A stretch of DNA of 64,000 bases from Arthrobacter sp. YD4 (GCF_030410515.1 NZ_JAUHHD010000005.1:62001-126000), one strand, 5' to 3'. Positions 26,424-34,642 are shown, numbered from the stretch's first letter. Numbers and translations are program-made. The notes: generated by a model from the sequence alone, not told the origin.

Positions 26424-26846
26424 ATGCCCGAGTTCAGCCTCTCAGCGAGCCGCGTTGTCTCCTGGTCGGAGCTGCTTGCCCTCTACGACTCCGTGGGCTG
26501 GACCGCCTACACCAACGAACCCGAGGTGCTGGAACGGGCCGTTCGAAAGTCCTCCTTTGTCGTCACGGCCTGGGCAGAAGGCGCCTTGGTGGGTCTGGCA
26601 AGGGCTATGTCCGACGACGAGACTATTTGCTACGTCCAGGACATCCTGGTGCAACCCTCCTTCCATCGTTCGGGTGTCGGCCGACAATTACTGGCCGCGG
26701 TCATGGACCGGTTCGCTCACGTGCGGCAAACGGTCCTTTTGACCGAAGACGAGCCGGAACAACGGTCCTTCTACGAGTCGCAGGGATTCATCGAGGGCGG
26801 CGACTCGAAGCCCCACGCTCTGCGCGTGTTCACACTGTTCCGATAG
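26424..26846 (+). CDS. GNAT-family N-acetyltransferase
   Basis: 140 residues. The acetyl-CoA motif A is DILVQPSFHRSGVGRQLL (R/QxxGxG/A), followed by the usual late motif B with FYESQGFIEGG. ATG at 26424 is chosen as it leaves a compact single GNAT domain. Acceptor unknown. Divergent from the P-loop gene. Confidence 0.88.
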   Translation: MPEFSLSASRVVSWSELLALYDSVGWTAYTNEPEVLERAVRKSSFVVTAWAEGALVGLARAMSDDETICYVQDILVQPSFHRSGVGRQLLAAVMDRFAHVRQTVLLTEDEPEQRSFYESQGFIEGGDSKPHALRVFTLFR

Positions 26847-26880
26847 CGGCACCTGCAGCCACTCCCTCTATCTCCCGAAA

Positions 26881-28434
26881 TCACAGTCTGAAGTAGTGGT
26901 TTTGTCGGGGTTTTTGGTGGGGGTCGAGGTGGGGTGGCGGGATGTACCAGGGAGTCCCGGCGCGGGATTGGATGGTCCATTGTTCTTTGTGGATCAGGTG
27001 ATGGTGGTGAGAACACAACAGGACACCGTTGTCTGTACTCGTTAGGCCGCCGCGGGACCAGTAGTCGATGTGGTGGGCCTCGCACCAGGGGGCGGGGATG
27101 GTGCAGCCGGGGAAGGTGCAGCCCTTGTCGCGGGCGGTGATGGCTTTGCGGATGTGTGGCGGGAAGATCCTGCTGGTCCGGCCGATGTCCAGGACCCGGC
27201 CCTCGCTGCCGAGGAGGACGGGAATGATGTCCGCGTCGCAGGCGATCTTGCGGATGGTGGCGGCGGTGACGGGTCCGGTGAAGGCCAGCGACCCGGTCCC
27301 GGCCAGACCCAGGGTGCCGGATGCTGACCCGTCCTGCGGGCCACGACCGTCGGCGGTAGTGAGGCGGGTGAGGAGGTCGCTGTAGTCGATAGTGACCATG
27401 ACCTGAGGGCGGAATCCGCCCGCGGCGGGGAGCCCGCCGGTGGCGAGGGCGGCCTTGCAGGCGCCGATCAGGCCGTCGAGCAGGCGCTGGGGCCGGGTCC
27501 GGAGATCCAGCCGTTCCTCTGAGACTCCCGGTCCGGTGGCGAAGGCCTCCTCCGGCGAAACTATGCAGCCTTCAGCGGCGGCTTTGTCGGCAGCGGCCGG
27601 GGTGGTCCCGCTGGCATCCACTGCGCCGGGAACGGTCGCAGCGGTGCGGGGGTTGGTCGCGGTGTTCATCACCGTGAGGAGGTGTTCGAACTGGTCGGTG
27701 GTCGCGAAGATTTCCAGGTGCTGGAGACCGTGCCGGGGACGGCGGATGAACGCACCCTGTAACTGGCGGAGGAGCTCCTCGGTGGGCTCGGCACCGTCCT
27801 GGTCGAGGCCGTCGACCCAGCGGCGGGCGACCCGGGTGAGGAAGTCCGGGTCGTGAACCGCCGCGACGGTGGTCAGGGCTTCTTCCATCCGGGCCACGGT
27901 GGCAGGGGCGGACAGGAGCCGGACCCGGTCCAGGGCCTGGGTGATGATGGTCGCGGACCGGGACGGGACCTCCCCTCCCGCGAACGCCGCGGCCAGTTCC
28001 CCGTGAACGGGCGGGATCGGCTGGCCGGTCAGCCCAACACGGGGCAGGACTTCCTGCGCCAGGCAGACCCGGCGGTGGGCTTCGGCGGTGGTGATCCGTA
28101 GGCGGTCCCGCAGGAAGTCCGTGGTCCGCCGATACCCGTCACCTTCCGGCCCGGGCGTGGAGCGATCACAAGCATCGGCCGCGGCGGCCTGGGTTCGCGT
28201 TCGGTCGACCGCTCCTGCGGCGACAACCTGCAGGAATTCCACGGCTCGGGCGATTTCCTCCACGTCCCCGGCGAAAGCCGCCGCCTCAGTGAAACCCAGC
28301 ACCCCGGCGTCGTCGAGCGCCGCCGTGCAGACCTCCCGGAGCGAGGCGGCGATATCCCCCAATGCAATACCGCCGCGCCCGCCAGCTACCGGTCCGGGGA
28401 CCGGTAGAAACGAAACCGCAGCCGTTGCGTTCAT
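26881..28434 (-). CDS. DUF222 (13E12 repeat) HNH endonuclease-domain protein
   Basis: 517 residues. The N-terminal and central part match the DUF222 helical region found in actinobacterial '13E12 repeat' proteins; the C-terminal HNH nuclease domain (about residues 435-490) has CTFPGCTIPAPWCEAHHID, S-R-G-G-L-T-S-T-D-N and LCSHHHHLIH with Cys pairs for a structural zinc. These genes are multicopy in Micrococcaceae and their role is unknown; DNA cleavage is inferred from the HNH motif. The 5' end, including the first ~10 codons, is repeated three times upstream, which is unusual. Confidence 0.9.
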   Translation of the reverse strand: MNATAAVSFLPVPGPVAGGRGGIALGDIAASLREVCTAALDDAGVLGFTEAAAFAGDVEEIARAVEFLQVVAAGAVDRTRTQAAAADACDRSTPGPEGDGYRRTTDFLRDRLRITTAEAHRRVCLAQEVLPRVGLTGQPIPPVHGELAAAFAGGEVPSRSATIITQALDRVRLLSAPATVARMEEALTTVAAVHDPDFLTRVARRWVDGLDQDGAEPTEELLRQLQGAFIRRPRHGLQHLEIFATTDQFEHLLTVMNTATNPRTAATVPGAVDASGTTPAAADKAAAEGCIVSPEEAFATGPGVSEERLDLRTRPQRLLDGLIGACKAALATGGLPAAGGFRPQVMVTIDYSDLLTRLTTADGRGPQDGSASGTLGLAGTGSLAFTGPVTAATIRKIACDADIIPVLLGSEGRVLDIGRTSRIFPPHIRKAITARDKGCTFPGCTIPAPWCEAHHIDYWSRGGLTSTDNGVLLCSHHHHLIHKEQWTIQSRAGTPWYIPPPHLDPHQKPRQNHYFRL

Positions 28435-28700
28435 GGGTTAATCCTGCCGCCGACCACTGACAATTAATCTCGCCCAGGCGGGCCGCATGCTTCCATCACC
28501 TGTCGGCCGTTGAGCCGGAAGAAACGAAACCGCAGCCGTTGCGTTCATGGGTTAATCCTGCCGCCGACCACTGACCATTAACCTCACCCAGGCGGGCCGC
28601 ATGCGCCCGTCACCGGTCGGCCGTTGAGCCGGTAGATACGAAAGCGCAGCCGTTGCGTCCATGACCCAATACTCTCGCCGACCTCTGACAATTAACCGCG
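28403..28700. repeat. 114-bp tandem triplication over the HNH gene start and leader
   Basis: Units begin at 28403, 28517 and 28631 with exactly 114-bp spacing; the third decays after about 28700. Each unit carries the start codon context (ATG at 28434, 28548, 28662) and the block coding M-N/D-A-T-A-A. The upstream two starts open 36-codon frames (28438-28548, 28552-28662) that both end in TAA, three bases before the next ATG. Units 1 and 2 are about 90 percent identical by eye; unit 3 is more diverged. This also fills most of the gap between this gene and the Nudix gene. Confidence 0.9.
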
Positions 28701-28801
28701 CCTCAAAGACCCGCAGAAGAAACCCAGTGGCGTGACTCCCTATGACCTCGAGTGCGCCTCCCCGGAGTCACGCCGAACTGCCCCCGTGGCAGACTAGCGA
28801 T

Positions 28802-29365
28802 ATGGACAGCTCAGCCGCTCCCCTGCCCGACGCCCCGCAGCCAACCCCCACGCCGGACACGCAGGAAAAGCAGGAGAACCCCTACTTCGGGCCGCGCCGG
28901 CCGCACGGCCCCCGCGATCCGGGCGACGCCTGGGTGGAGGGCGACAAGGGGCGGTTCTGGGGCAGGTTCGGTTCGGCCGGGCTATTGGTCCACGACGCCG
29001 GCAAAGGCATCCTCCTGCAGCACCGTGCCACCTGGAGTGACCAGGGCGGCACCTGGGGCCTGCCCGGAGGTGCCCTGCACCAGGGCGAGGACGCGGTCAA
29101 CGGTGCACTTCGCGAAGCGAGAGAGGAGGCCGCGGTGCCCCCGGAGGCGGTGGAGGTGCTGTTCACGTCCGTGTTCGACGTCGGCTACTGGACCTACACG
29201 ACAGTCGCCGCGCGAGTGATCGAGCCTTTCGACCCGGCGATCAGCGATCCGGAAAGCCTGGATCTGCAGTGGATTCAGCCGGCCAACGTCGATGAGCATG
29301 AGCTGCACCCCGGCTTTGCCGCCGCCTGGCCGGAACTGCGCCGGCGGCTTGAGCAAGCGTCCTAG
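28802..29365 (+). CDS. Nudix hydrolase
   Basis: 187 residues. The Nudix box reads GALHQGEDAVNGALREAREEA, fitting GX5EX7REUXEEXGU apart from Ala in place of the last Gly; a W-G-L-P-G-G precedes it. Hydrolyses nucleoside diphosphates linked to another moiety, with Mg2+. ATG at 28802 is preferred over one 60 bases upstream because the extra residues are poorly structured. The N-terminal ~30 residues are Pro/Gln-rich. Confidence 0.88.
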   Translation: MDSSAAPLPDAPQPTPTPDTQEKQENPYFGPRRPHGPRDPGDAWVEGDKGRFWGRFGSAGLLVHDAGKGILLQHRATWSDQGGTWGLPGGALHQGEDAVNGALREAREEAAVPPEAVEVLFTSVFDVGYWTYTTVAARVIEPFDPAISDPESLDLQWIQPANVDEHELHPGFAAAWPELRRRLEQAS

Positions 29366-29392
29366 AACCGGCGAACGAGTATAAAAGCTCGC

Positions 29393-29821
29393 TTAGCGCC
29401 CGGGAGTCTCGAAAGCCGAAAGGATGCGGCCGAGGTCGTGCTGCAGGTGGGTCCAGTTCTCCAGATCCTCCGGGAGTGCCTCGCGCTCGATCTTGTGCGC
29501 CGCGTCCAGCGCGGCGGTGCCGGCGTCCGTCAGCGCCACGGAGAACTGCCGGCGGTCGCGTTCGTCGCGGGTGCGGGTGACCAGACCGGAGTCTTCCAAC
29601 CGGCCAAGGACGCGTCCCAGCGTCTGGCTCTGCACGGCAATGCGCCGCGCCAGTTGTTCCTGGTTGAGCGGTCCGGCCGCGAGGCCTTGGAGGGCAATGA
29701 CGCCGGCGTGGGTGAGTCCCAGCGCGGCCAAGGCGTTGTCCTTACGGCGTTCAACGACCCTGGCGGCCATTGACAGCAGCTGGTCGGTACGCCATTTTCT
29801 GGAATCGGGGGCGGCGCTCAT
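29393..29821 (-). CDS. MarR-family transcriptional regulator
   Basis: 142 residues. Winged helix with recognition helix SQTLGRVLGRLEDSGLVTR and wing RDERDRRQFSVALTDAG, typical MarR. ATG at 29821 is chosen because it overlaps the TGA of a short upstream ORF (ATGA); a GTG at 29830 is possible. A palindrome at 30000-30011 lies upstream and may be its operator. Ligand and target genes are unknown. Confidence 0.9.
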   Translation of the reverse strand: MSAAPDSRKWRTDQLLSMAARVVERRKDNALAALGLTHAGVIALQGLAAGPLNQEQLARRIAVQSQTLGRVLGRLEDSGLVTRTRDERDRRQFSVALTDAGTAALDAAHKIEREALPEDLENWTHLQHDLGRILSAFETPGR

Positions 29822-29931
29822 GCCAGGCACCCCGGGAGCGGCCGCAAACTGACCTCGCCCACCGGCGCTGCGCCCGTGGCTGCGCCCTCAAATTCCCATG
29901 TCGCTCCGGGAATGGCGTTCATAGTACCCAT
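29818..29931 (-). CDS. Small ORF (37 codons) translationally coupled to marR
   Basis: ATG at 29931 follows GAGGGAGG with a four-base gap, one of the best Shine-Dalgarno sequences in the window. The product starts M-G-T-M-N-A-I-P-G-A-T-W-E-F and its TGA overlaps the marR ATG. No membrane helix or known domain is visible. It may be a real small protein, or a leader whose translation opens marR for initiation. Too short to be found by usual gene calling. Confidence 0.5.
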   Translation of the reverse strand: MGTMNAIPGATWEFEGAATGAAPVGEVSLRPLPGCLA

Positions 29932-30320
29932 GATGCCTCCCTCGCTTCGGTTGACCAGCAGGAAGCGAAACCGTCATTGCCCGCATCCGAGTTCTACAAT
30001 AAGCATGCTTACTATGAATCGCAAGTTTACTTATTATCGCGGGCCTGCGGCGTGGTGCCAAGCATGCACTCCGGCGGGAAGGATCGGGGCACGGTCGCGG
30101 GAAATGGCGGACGACGACGGCGGTCTCGGCTGCCCGGCGACGGCTCGGCGCCGTGGGGTTCAAAGGGCAGCCACACTCGCCAGCGCGTGTACGCATCGGT
30201 CGGGGACGGGCGGAACCAGCGGCGGAGCCGGCGTCGGTCGGCAGGCTCGAACGGCATCACTCCGGAGCGCGCGGTTTCAGCAGCGAAGCCGCCGCCGTCG
30301 TCCGGATGCCGCGGACCGCC
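29932..30320. other. Intergenic region upstream of marR
   Basis: 389 bp between the marR leader ORF and the membrane-protein gene at 30321. It is AT-richer near 29990-30035 around a palindrome; the rest is GC-rich, without a start codon having a convincing ribosome site in either strand. I see no gene. Confidence 0.5.
30000..30011. promoter_or_regulatory. Palindrome TAAGCATGCTTA, candidate MarR operator
   Basis: Perfect 12-bp palindrome in an AT-rich patch about 70 bp upstream of the small ORF. On the minus strand it overlaps a possible -10 (TATTGT). Size and symmetry fit MarR dimer sites; the link to this MarR protein is inference. Confidence 0.5.
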
Positions 30321-30881
30321 TCAGTCAGCGGAAGCAGCCACCGGGGCCGAGGGGCGGCGGCGGTAGAGCCAGATCAGGCCCAGAATCGGCAGCAGCAGCG
30401 GGATGAACCCGTAGCCCCGCCCGAACAGGGACCAGACGGTCTCGTGCGGGAAGTTCACGGCGTCGAAGAGGCTCAGGGCCCCGACCACCAGCACGCCGAC
30501 CAGTTCCACCACCACGGCCGTGACGGACACCTTGAACCAGGTGGGCCCGGGCTTCGCGAGGGAAATGGTCGCCACGATGTAAACCACCGCGGCGAAGGCG
30601 GACAGCAGGTACGCCAGCGGCGCCTCGGAGAACTTGGTGAGGATCTGGTAGCCGGCCCGCGCGGTCGCGGACAGGGCGAAGATCGCGTACACCGCAATCA
30701 GCAGCCGCCCCGGACCGGTGTTGCGGGTATCCCTCGCGGTCCGGTTAGACCGACCTGCCCCCGCCGATCGGCCAAACCCACCGAGCCGGCCAGCGCCGGC
30801 TTCTCGGCCCCCAATGGCCCCGGACGGGTCCGTTGCCCCGCCGTTGTCCGCGGTGCCGGTTCCCCGCTCTGAAGCCGCCAT
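30321..30881 (-). CDS. Integral membrane protein of unknown function
   Basis: 186 residues from ATG 30881, chosen because AAGGAAG lies upstream; a GTG at 30902 would overlap the preceding gene. The first ~58 residues are Gly/Ala/Arg-rich and likely disordered; then four hydrophobic helices (LLIAVYAIFALSATARAGYQ ..., a second, a third, and FIPLLLPILGLIWLY) with a short basic tail. Conserved membrane proteins of this form follow truB in related genomes, but no function is known to me. Co-directional with the gene at 30904. Confidence 0.65.
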   Translation of the reverse strand: MAASERGTGTADNGGATDPSGAIGGREAGAGRLGGFGRSAGAGRSNRTARDTRNTGPGRLLIAVYAIFALSATARAGYQILTKFSEAPLAYLLSAFAAVVYIVATISLAKPGPTWFKVSVTAVVVELVGVLVVGALSLFDAVNFPHETVWSLFGRGYGFIPLLLPILGLIWLYRRRPSAPVAASAD

Positions 30882-30903
30882 GTTCTTCCTTGCCTCTTTC
30901 ACG

Positions 30904-31257
30904 TCAGTACCAGATTTGATTCATCCGGGCGGCCATCACCAGGGCGGTCACGCCCACGGCCGCCAGCACGAAGTTGCTCCACCGGGTGCGTTCGGCGATG
31001 GCCCAGTACACGGCCCCCACCGGCAGCAGCAGCGCCGTGAACAGGTAGCCCCAGAACTCCCACGGCTCCCCCGCGATGTGCTCGCCCGATGCCACGCGGA
31101 TGATCGAGCCCACTAAATAGACCAGCAGGGCCAGCTCCACGGCGGCCACGGAGAGAATGGTCGTGTCGTTCGGGGCCTTCTTCAGGATGCCGGCACCGGC
31201 GCAGAGCACGGTGGAGACCAGCCCCACCACCAGGATGATGTAGAAATACGCGTCCAC
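30904..31257 (-). CDS. Small four-helix membrane protein
   Basis: 117 residues with four hydrophobic segments spread over the length (starting YFYIILVVGLVSTVLCAG). GTG at 31257 lies two bases after the truB stop, so it is probably in the truB transcript. The conserved-looking loop between helices 2 and 3 contains GEPWEFWGYL. Function unknown. Confidence 0.65.
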   Translation of the reverse strand: MDAYFYIILVVGLVSTVLCAGAGILKKAPNDTTILSVAAVELALLVYLVGSIIRVASGEHIAGEPWEFWGYLFTALLLPVGAVYWAIAERTRWSNFVLAAVGVTALVMAARMNQIWY

Positions 31258-31259
31258 CC

Positions 31260-32180
31260 TCAGGCACCCGGCTTTCCGGTGTCCGGGGCGAAGACCAGCA
31301 CGGGCTTGGCGTAGTTGCCGGCGTCGGAAAGCAACGCCACGAGGGAGCCGTCCGGGGCAAAGGCCGCCGCCGGATTCTCCGCCGTCGCGGCCTCCGGTGA
31401 ACCGGCCGGCGCACCGGCGGCGATCCGCCGGCCGAAGGAAAGCTCGACAGTCTCCTCGTCACTGAGTTCGCGGTTGGGCATCAGCGCCCGCGCGGCCTGC
31501 GACATTTCCAGCAAGTCCAGCTCCTCGGCGAGCTCCTCCAGGCTGTGGGCCTGGTCGAGGCCGTAGGGTCCCACCTGGGTGCGGCGCAGTGCTGTGAGGT
31601 GGCCGCCGACGCCGAGGGCGGAGCCCAGGTCGCGGGCGAGGGCGCGGATGTAGGTGCCGGAGGAGCACTCGACGGTGACGTCCAGGTCCAGCACCGCGCC
31701 GTCGGCGCTGCGCCGGAACTCGTGGATCGCGAAGCGGTGGATGGTGACCGGTCGGGCGGCGAGTTTGACCTCCTCGCCGGAGCGGACGCGCGCGTAGGCC
31801 CGCTCGCCGTTGACCTTGATGGCGCTCACGCTGCTGGGGACCTGCTGGATTTCCCCGGTGAGGGCGGCGACGCCGGTACGGACGGCGTCTTCGGTGACCC
31901 CGGCGGCGCTGGTGCGGCTGACGACCTCGCCCTCGGCGTCGTCCGTGATGGTCGACTCGCCCAGGCGGATGGTGGCGGTGTAGGTCTTGGACGTCCCAAC
32001 GATGTAGGTCAGGAGGCGGGTAGCCTTGTTGACGCCCAGGACCAGGACGCCGGTGGCCATCGGGTCCAGGGTGCCGGCATGGCCCACCTTTCGGGTACCG
32101 GCGATCCGCCGCATCCGCCCAACCACATCGTGGCTGGTCCAACCCTGCGGCTTGTCTACTATCACCAGTCCAGAAAGCAC
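31260..32180 (-). CDS. truB: tRNA pseudouridine(55) synthase
   Basis: 306 residues. Makes pseudouridine 55 in the T-loop of tRNAs. The catalytic Asp lies in RKVGHAGTLDPMATGVL; the N-terminal GLVIVDKPQGWTSHDVV and the later Y-R-Y-like ECSSGTYIRALARDLG are family hallmarks. GTG at 32180 is taken since it precedes the first conserved strand; GGGAGG lies only one base from it, an oddly short spacing. The C-terminal ~60 residues form a PUA-like end with an Ala/Pro-rich spacer. Confidence 0.95.
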   Translation of the reverse strand: MLSGLVIVDKPQGWTSHDVVGRMRRIAGTRKVGHAGTLDPMATGVLVLGVNKATRLLTYIVGTSKTYTATIRLGESTITDDAEGEVVSRTSAAGVTEDAVRTGVAALTGEIQQVPSSVSAIKVNGERAYARVRSGEEVKLAARPVTIHRFAIHEFRRSADGAVLDLDVTVECSSGTYIRALARDLGSALGVGGHLTALRRTQVGPYGLDQAHSLEELAEELDLLEMSQAARALMPNRELSDEETVELSFGRRIAAGAPAGSPEAATAENPAAAFAPDGSLVALLSDAGNYAKPVLVFAPDTGKPGA

Positions 32181-32235
32181 GCCTCCCAGTATATCCGCGG
32201 CACACCGGCCTCCCGCCGCCCGGGAGTCGGCCGTG

Positions 32236-32290
32236 CGCAGCACCAGCGCAGCACCAGCACAGCACCGGGAAGCCACCGGGAAGCCACAGC
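32236..32290. repeat. 11-bp degenerate tandem array
   Basis: Five units in a row (CGCAGCACCAG twice, CACAGCACCGG, GAAGCCACCGG, GAAGCCACAGC) in the 157-bp gap between divergent truB and the aminotransferase gene, where the promoters should lie. Confidence 0.75.
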
Positions 32291-32337
32291 CGGCAGGCAC
32301 CGGCCCGGTCGCCAACCCGGCGGCTAGGATGGCAACC

Positions 32338-33546
32338 ATGCCAGAGCTAGCCGCCCATGTCCGCGATGTTCCCGTCAACCAGATCCGCGAGATCACCGAG
32401 GCCGCCTGGCACACCCCCGGCGCGATCGTGCTGAGCATCGGCGAGCCGGGCTTCGCGCTCCCCCGTCACGTCCTCGAGGCCGGCATGGCGTGCCTGGACC
32501 GGGACGAAACCAACTACACGCCCAACGCCGGGATTCCCGCGCTGCGGGAGGCATTCGCCGCCCGCTTCCGGGAGCACAACGGCGTCGACGTCGGTGCGGA
32601 TCGCGTGTACGTCGTCGACGGCGCCCAGCAGGGCCTGCACTTCGCGATGAGTCTGTTGCTCTCCCCCGGCGACGAGATCCTGGTGCCCAACCCCGGCTAC
32701 CCCACGTTCGCCATGACCTCCAGCCTGCTGCACGCTGTCCCGGTCCGTTACCCGCTGTACCCGGACCACGCCTTCCAGCCGCGGATCGAGGACATCGAGG
32801 AGCTGATCACTCCGCGGACCCGCGTGCTGGTGCTCAACTCCCCCTCGAACCCGCTGGGTGCCGTGCTCAGCGAGGACCTCACGCGGCGGCTGGTGGAACT
32901 GGCCCGGAAGCACGACCTGTGGATCATCTCGGACGAATGCTACGAGGCCTTCACCTACGACGTGCCGCACGTCAGCCCGGCCCGGTTCGACAGCGACGTC
33001 CCCGGCGAGGCACGCGTGTTCACGTCGCTGACGCTCTCCAAGACCTACGGGCTGACGGGCCTGCGGATCGGTGCGCTGATCTGCCCTCCCGGCCTGGAGC
33101 AGCAGATGAACAACGTCATGGAGGCGATCGTCTCCTGCGTGGCCTCCCCCTCGCAGTACGCCGCCCTGGCCGCGCTCACCGGCCCGCAAGACTACGTGTC
33201 CCACGCCCGTGCCCACTACCGGACCAACCGGGACGCCGCCTCCCAGGTCCTGGATGCGAAGGCCATCCCCTTCCTGACCGCCCAGGGTGCCTTCTACCTG
33301 TGGGCGGACATGTCCCACGTCAGCGGCGGCAACGTCCGGGCCTGGGTGCGGTGTTTCCTGGCCGAGTCGGGGGTTGCCTTCGCCCCGGGAACCGCGTTCG
33401 GTTCGATCGGCGAGGGCTGGATCCGGATCGCCCTGTGCGGCGGCACCGCGGAACTGGTCGAGGGGCTGGAGCGGCTGCCCGGCAGGGACCGGTCCGGGGA
33501 CGACACGGCCCCGGAGTCCCTACCGCGGGATGCGGCCAGGCAGTAG
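32338..33546 (+). CDS. Class I/II PLP-dependent aminotransferase
   Basis: 402 residues. The PLP lysine is in LTLSKTYGLTGLRIG; the NPSNPLGAV-like motif (NSPSNPLGAVLS), D in SDECYEAFTYD and R in the C-terminal WIRIALCG complete the active site. ATG at 32338 is supported by AGGA eight bases before and a compact N-terminus. It resembles MalY/PatB and aspartate-type enzymes; substrate not assignable. The C-terminal ~20 residues are charged and probably disordered. Confidence 0.9.
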   Translation: MPELAAHVRDVPVNQIREITEAAWHTPGAIVLSIGEPGFALPRHVLEAGMACLDRDETNYTPNAGIPALREAFAARFREHNGVDVGADRVYVVDGAQQGLHFAMSLLLSPGDEILVPNPGYPTFAMTSSLLHAVPVRYPLYPDHAFQPRIEDIEELITPRTRVLVLNSPSNPLGAVLSEDLTRRLVELARKHDLWIISDECYEAFTYDVPHVSPARFDSDVPGEARVFTSLTLSKTYGLTGLRIGALICPPGLEQQMNNVMEAIVSCVASPSQYAALAALTGPQDYVSHARAHYRTNRDAASQVLDAKAIPFLTAQGAFYLWADMSHVSGGNVRAWVRCFLAESGVAFAPGTAFGSIGEGWIRIALCGGTAELVEGLERLPGRDRSGDDTAPESLPRDAARQ

Positions 33547-33605
33547 CCTGACCCGACACGCCCCAGCCGCCGGCGGCGGGCAACGACAATTAAAACGGAG
33601 GCGGC

Positions 33606-33803
33606 ATGTGGTGGCAGGACCTGTTGTGGGGCATCTGGAACGGGCTGACGGCCTGGATCATCCTGATCGCCCACGTCTTCGGGGCATGGAAGGAATTCCC
33701 GTTCTACAACACTGCCCGGGCCGGCAACTGGTACGACTTCGGTTTCCTGCTCGGCATGGGGTCCCCGCTGCTGGGCCGCTTGGGCGCCCGACGGCGGCGC
33801 TGA
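33606..33803 (+). CDS. Small membrane protein (65 residues)
   Basis: ATG with GGAGG six bases upstream. One clear helix (GLTAWIILIAHVFGAW) after W-W-Q-D-L-L-W-G-I-W-N, an aromatic-rich central region, then a weaker helix FGFLLGMGSPLLG and a basic RRR tail. Sequence patterning and RBS support a real gene. Function unknown. Confidence 0.7.
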   Translation: MWWQDLLWGIWNGLTAWIILIAHVFGAWKEFPFYNTARAGNWYDFGFLLGMGSPLLGRLGARRRR

Positions 33804-33848
33804 CGGGGCGCGCCAGCGGTAGCGACAGGCCCGATCAGAGCACCGCGG

Positions 33849-34196
33849 TCAGAGCACGATCTCGTTCTCGTCCTGAACCGCCGGCGCGGCCGGTGCGGTG
33901 AAGGACAGGGTGACGACGAAGTGTCCCTCGGCGCAGTTGCGGGCGATGATCGCCCCGGCGTCGCCGGCCAATTTCACCCCGAACTGCAGTTGCAGGTGTT
34001 CCGGGGCGAGTTCGCGCATCACCTCCGCGGCGGCACGGGCGGCCGGGCGGACCGCAGCCAGGGCGTCCTCGAGCCGGCGGCCGGCCTCCAGCACGCCGAT
34101 CTCGTTGCGGGCCGGGCCCTCGACGCCGAAACTGCCCTCGTCGACCTCCACCAGCACGGTCCCGGATCCCACCTCGTAGCGCAGGATCTCGGTCAC
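33849..34196 (-). CDS. Trypsin-co-occurring domain (trypco1, CU044_2847) protein
   Basis: 115 residues. The pattern TVLVEVDEGSFGVE, LEDALAAVRPAARA, LQLQFGVKLAGDAGAIIAR and GHFVVTLSF matches the trypco1/CU044_2847 family, small proteins seen beside trypsin-like proteases and effector-associated domains in actinobacterial conflict systems. Here no protease is present; the gene instead overlaps (GTGA) the thioredoxin upstream. Start GTG 34196 is chosen for that overlap. Function unknown. Confidence 0.75.
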   Translation of the reverse strand: MTEILRYEVGSGTVLVEVDEGSFGVEGPARNEIGVLEAGRRLEDALAAVRPAARAAAEVMRELAPEHLQLQFGVKLAGDAGAIIARNCAEGHFVVTLSFTAPAAPAVQDENEIVL

Positions 34197-34642
34197 CGCC
34201 GGCTCCCCTCGTTCCGGGCGGCCAGCGCCTCGTCCAGCCAGGACCGCAGCGCGGCCGCCGGGGGCGCCCCGGCCTGGCGCGCCACCACCGTACCGTCGAT
34301 GATGACCAGCATGGTGGGGATGGCCTGCACGTCGAAGCGGCGGGACAGGGCCGGGGAGGTGTCCACATCGACCTTGACGAGTTTGACCCGTCCGGCCCGC
34401 TCGCGCGCCAGCCGGTCCAGCACCGGGCTGACCATGCGGCAGGGTCCGCACCAGGCGGCCCAGAAATCCACCAGCGCCGGCACCGATGACTGCTCAGCGA
34501 TCGCGGCGAAGTCCGCGTCTCCGGCGGCCACGATCCAGGGCAGGTCTTGCCGGCATTTGCCGCAGCGGGGGTGGCCGGCCACGGCGGCGGGGATGCGGTT
34601 GGTGGCGCCGCAGTTCGGGCACGTCACCAGCGCCGTGGTCAT
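34193..34642 (-). CDS. trxC: Thioredoxin with N-terminal zinc ribbon (TrxC/Trx2-like)
   Basis: 149 residues from ATG 34642. The N-terminus holds a C-P-N-C-G ... C-G-K-C zinc ribbon (about residues 9-35), then a thioredoxin domain with active site FWAAWCGPCRM and cis-Pro in AIPTMLVI. Reduces disulfides in cytosolic proteins; zinc-ribbon forms are usually linked to oxidative stress. It is coupled to the trypco1 gene. Confidence 0.92.
   Translation of the reverse strand: MTTALVTCPNCGATNRIPAAVAGHPRCGKCRQDLPWIVAAGDADFAAIAEQSSVPALVDFWAAWCGPCRMVSPVLDRLARERAGRVKLVKVDVDTSPALSRRFDVQAIPTMLVIIDGTVVARQAGAPPAAALRSWLDEALAARNEGSRR

Noticed and set aside
26881..28434. Group of mobile element or homing endonuclease
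   Set aside because: DUF222-HNH genes look mobile-like, but there is no terminal inverted repeat, target duplication, intron or intein around it.
28403..28700. CRISPR array
   Set aside because: Three 114-bp units with no unique spacers between them; they cover a gene start and leader. Not CRISPR.
29888..30196. Open frame of about 100 codons on the minus strand upstream of marR
   Set aside because: Arg/Pro/His-rich, no ribosome site, and it overlaps the better-supported 37-codon ORF in another frame and the palindrome.
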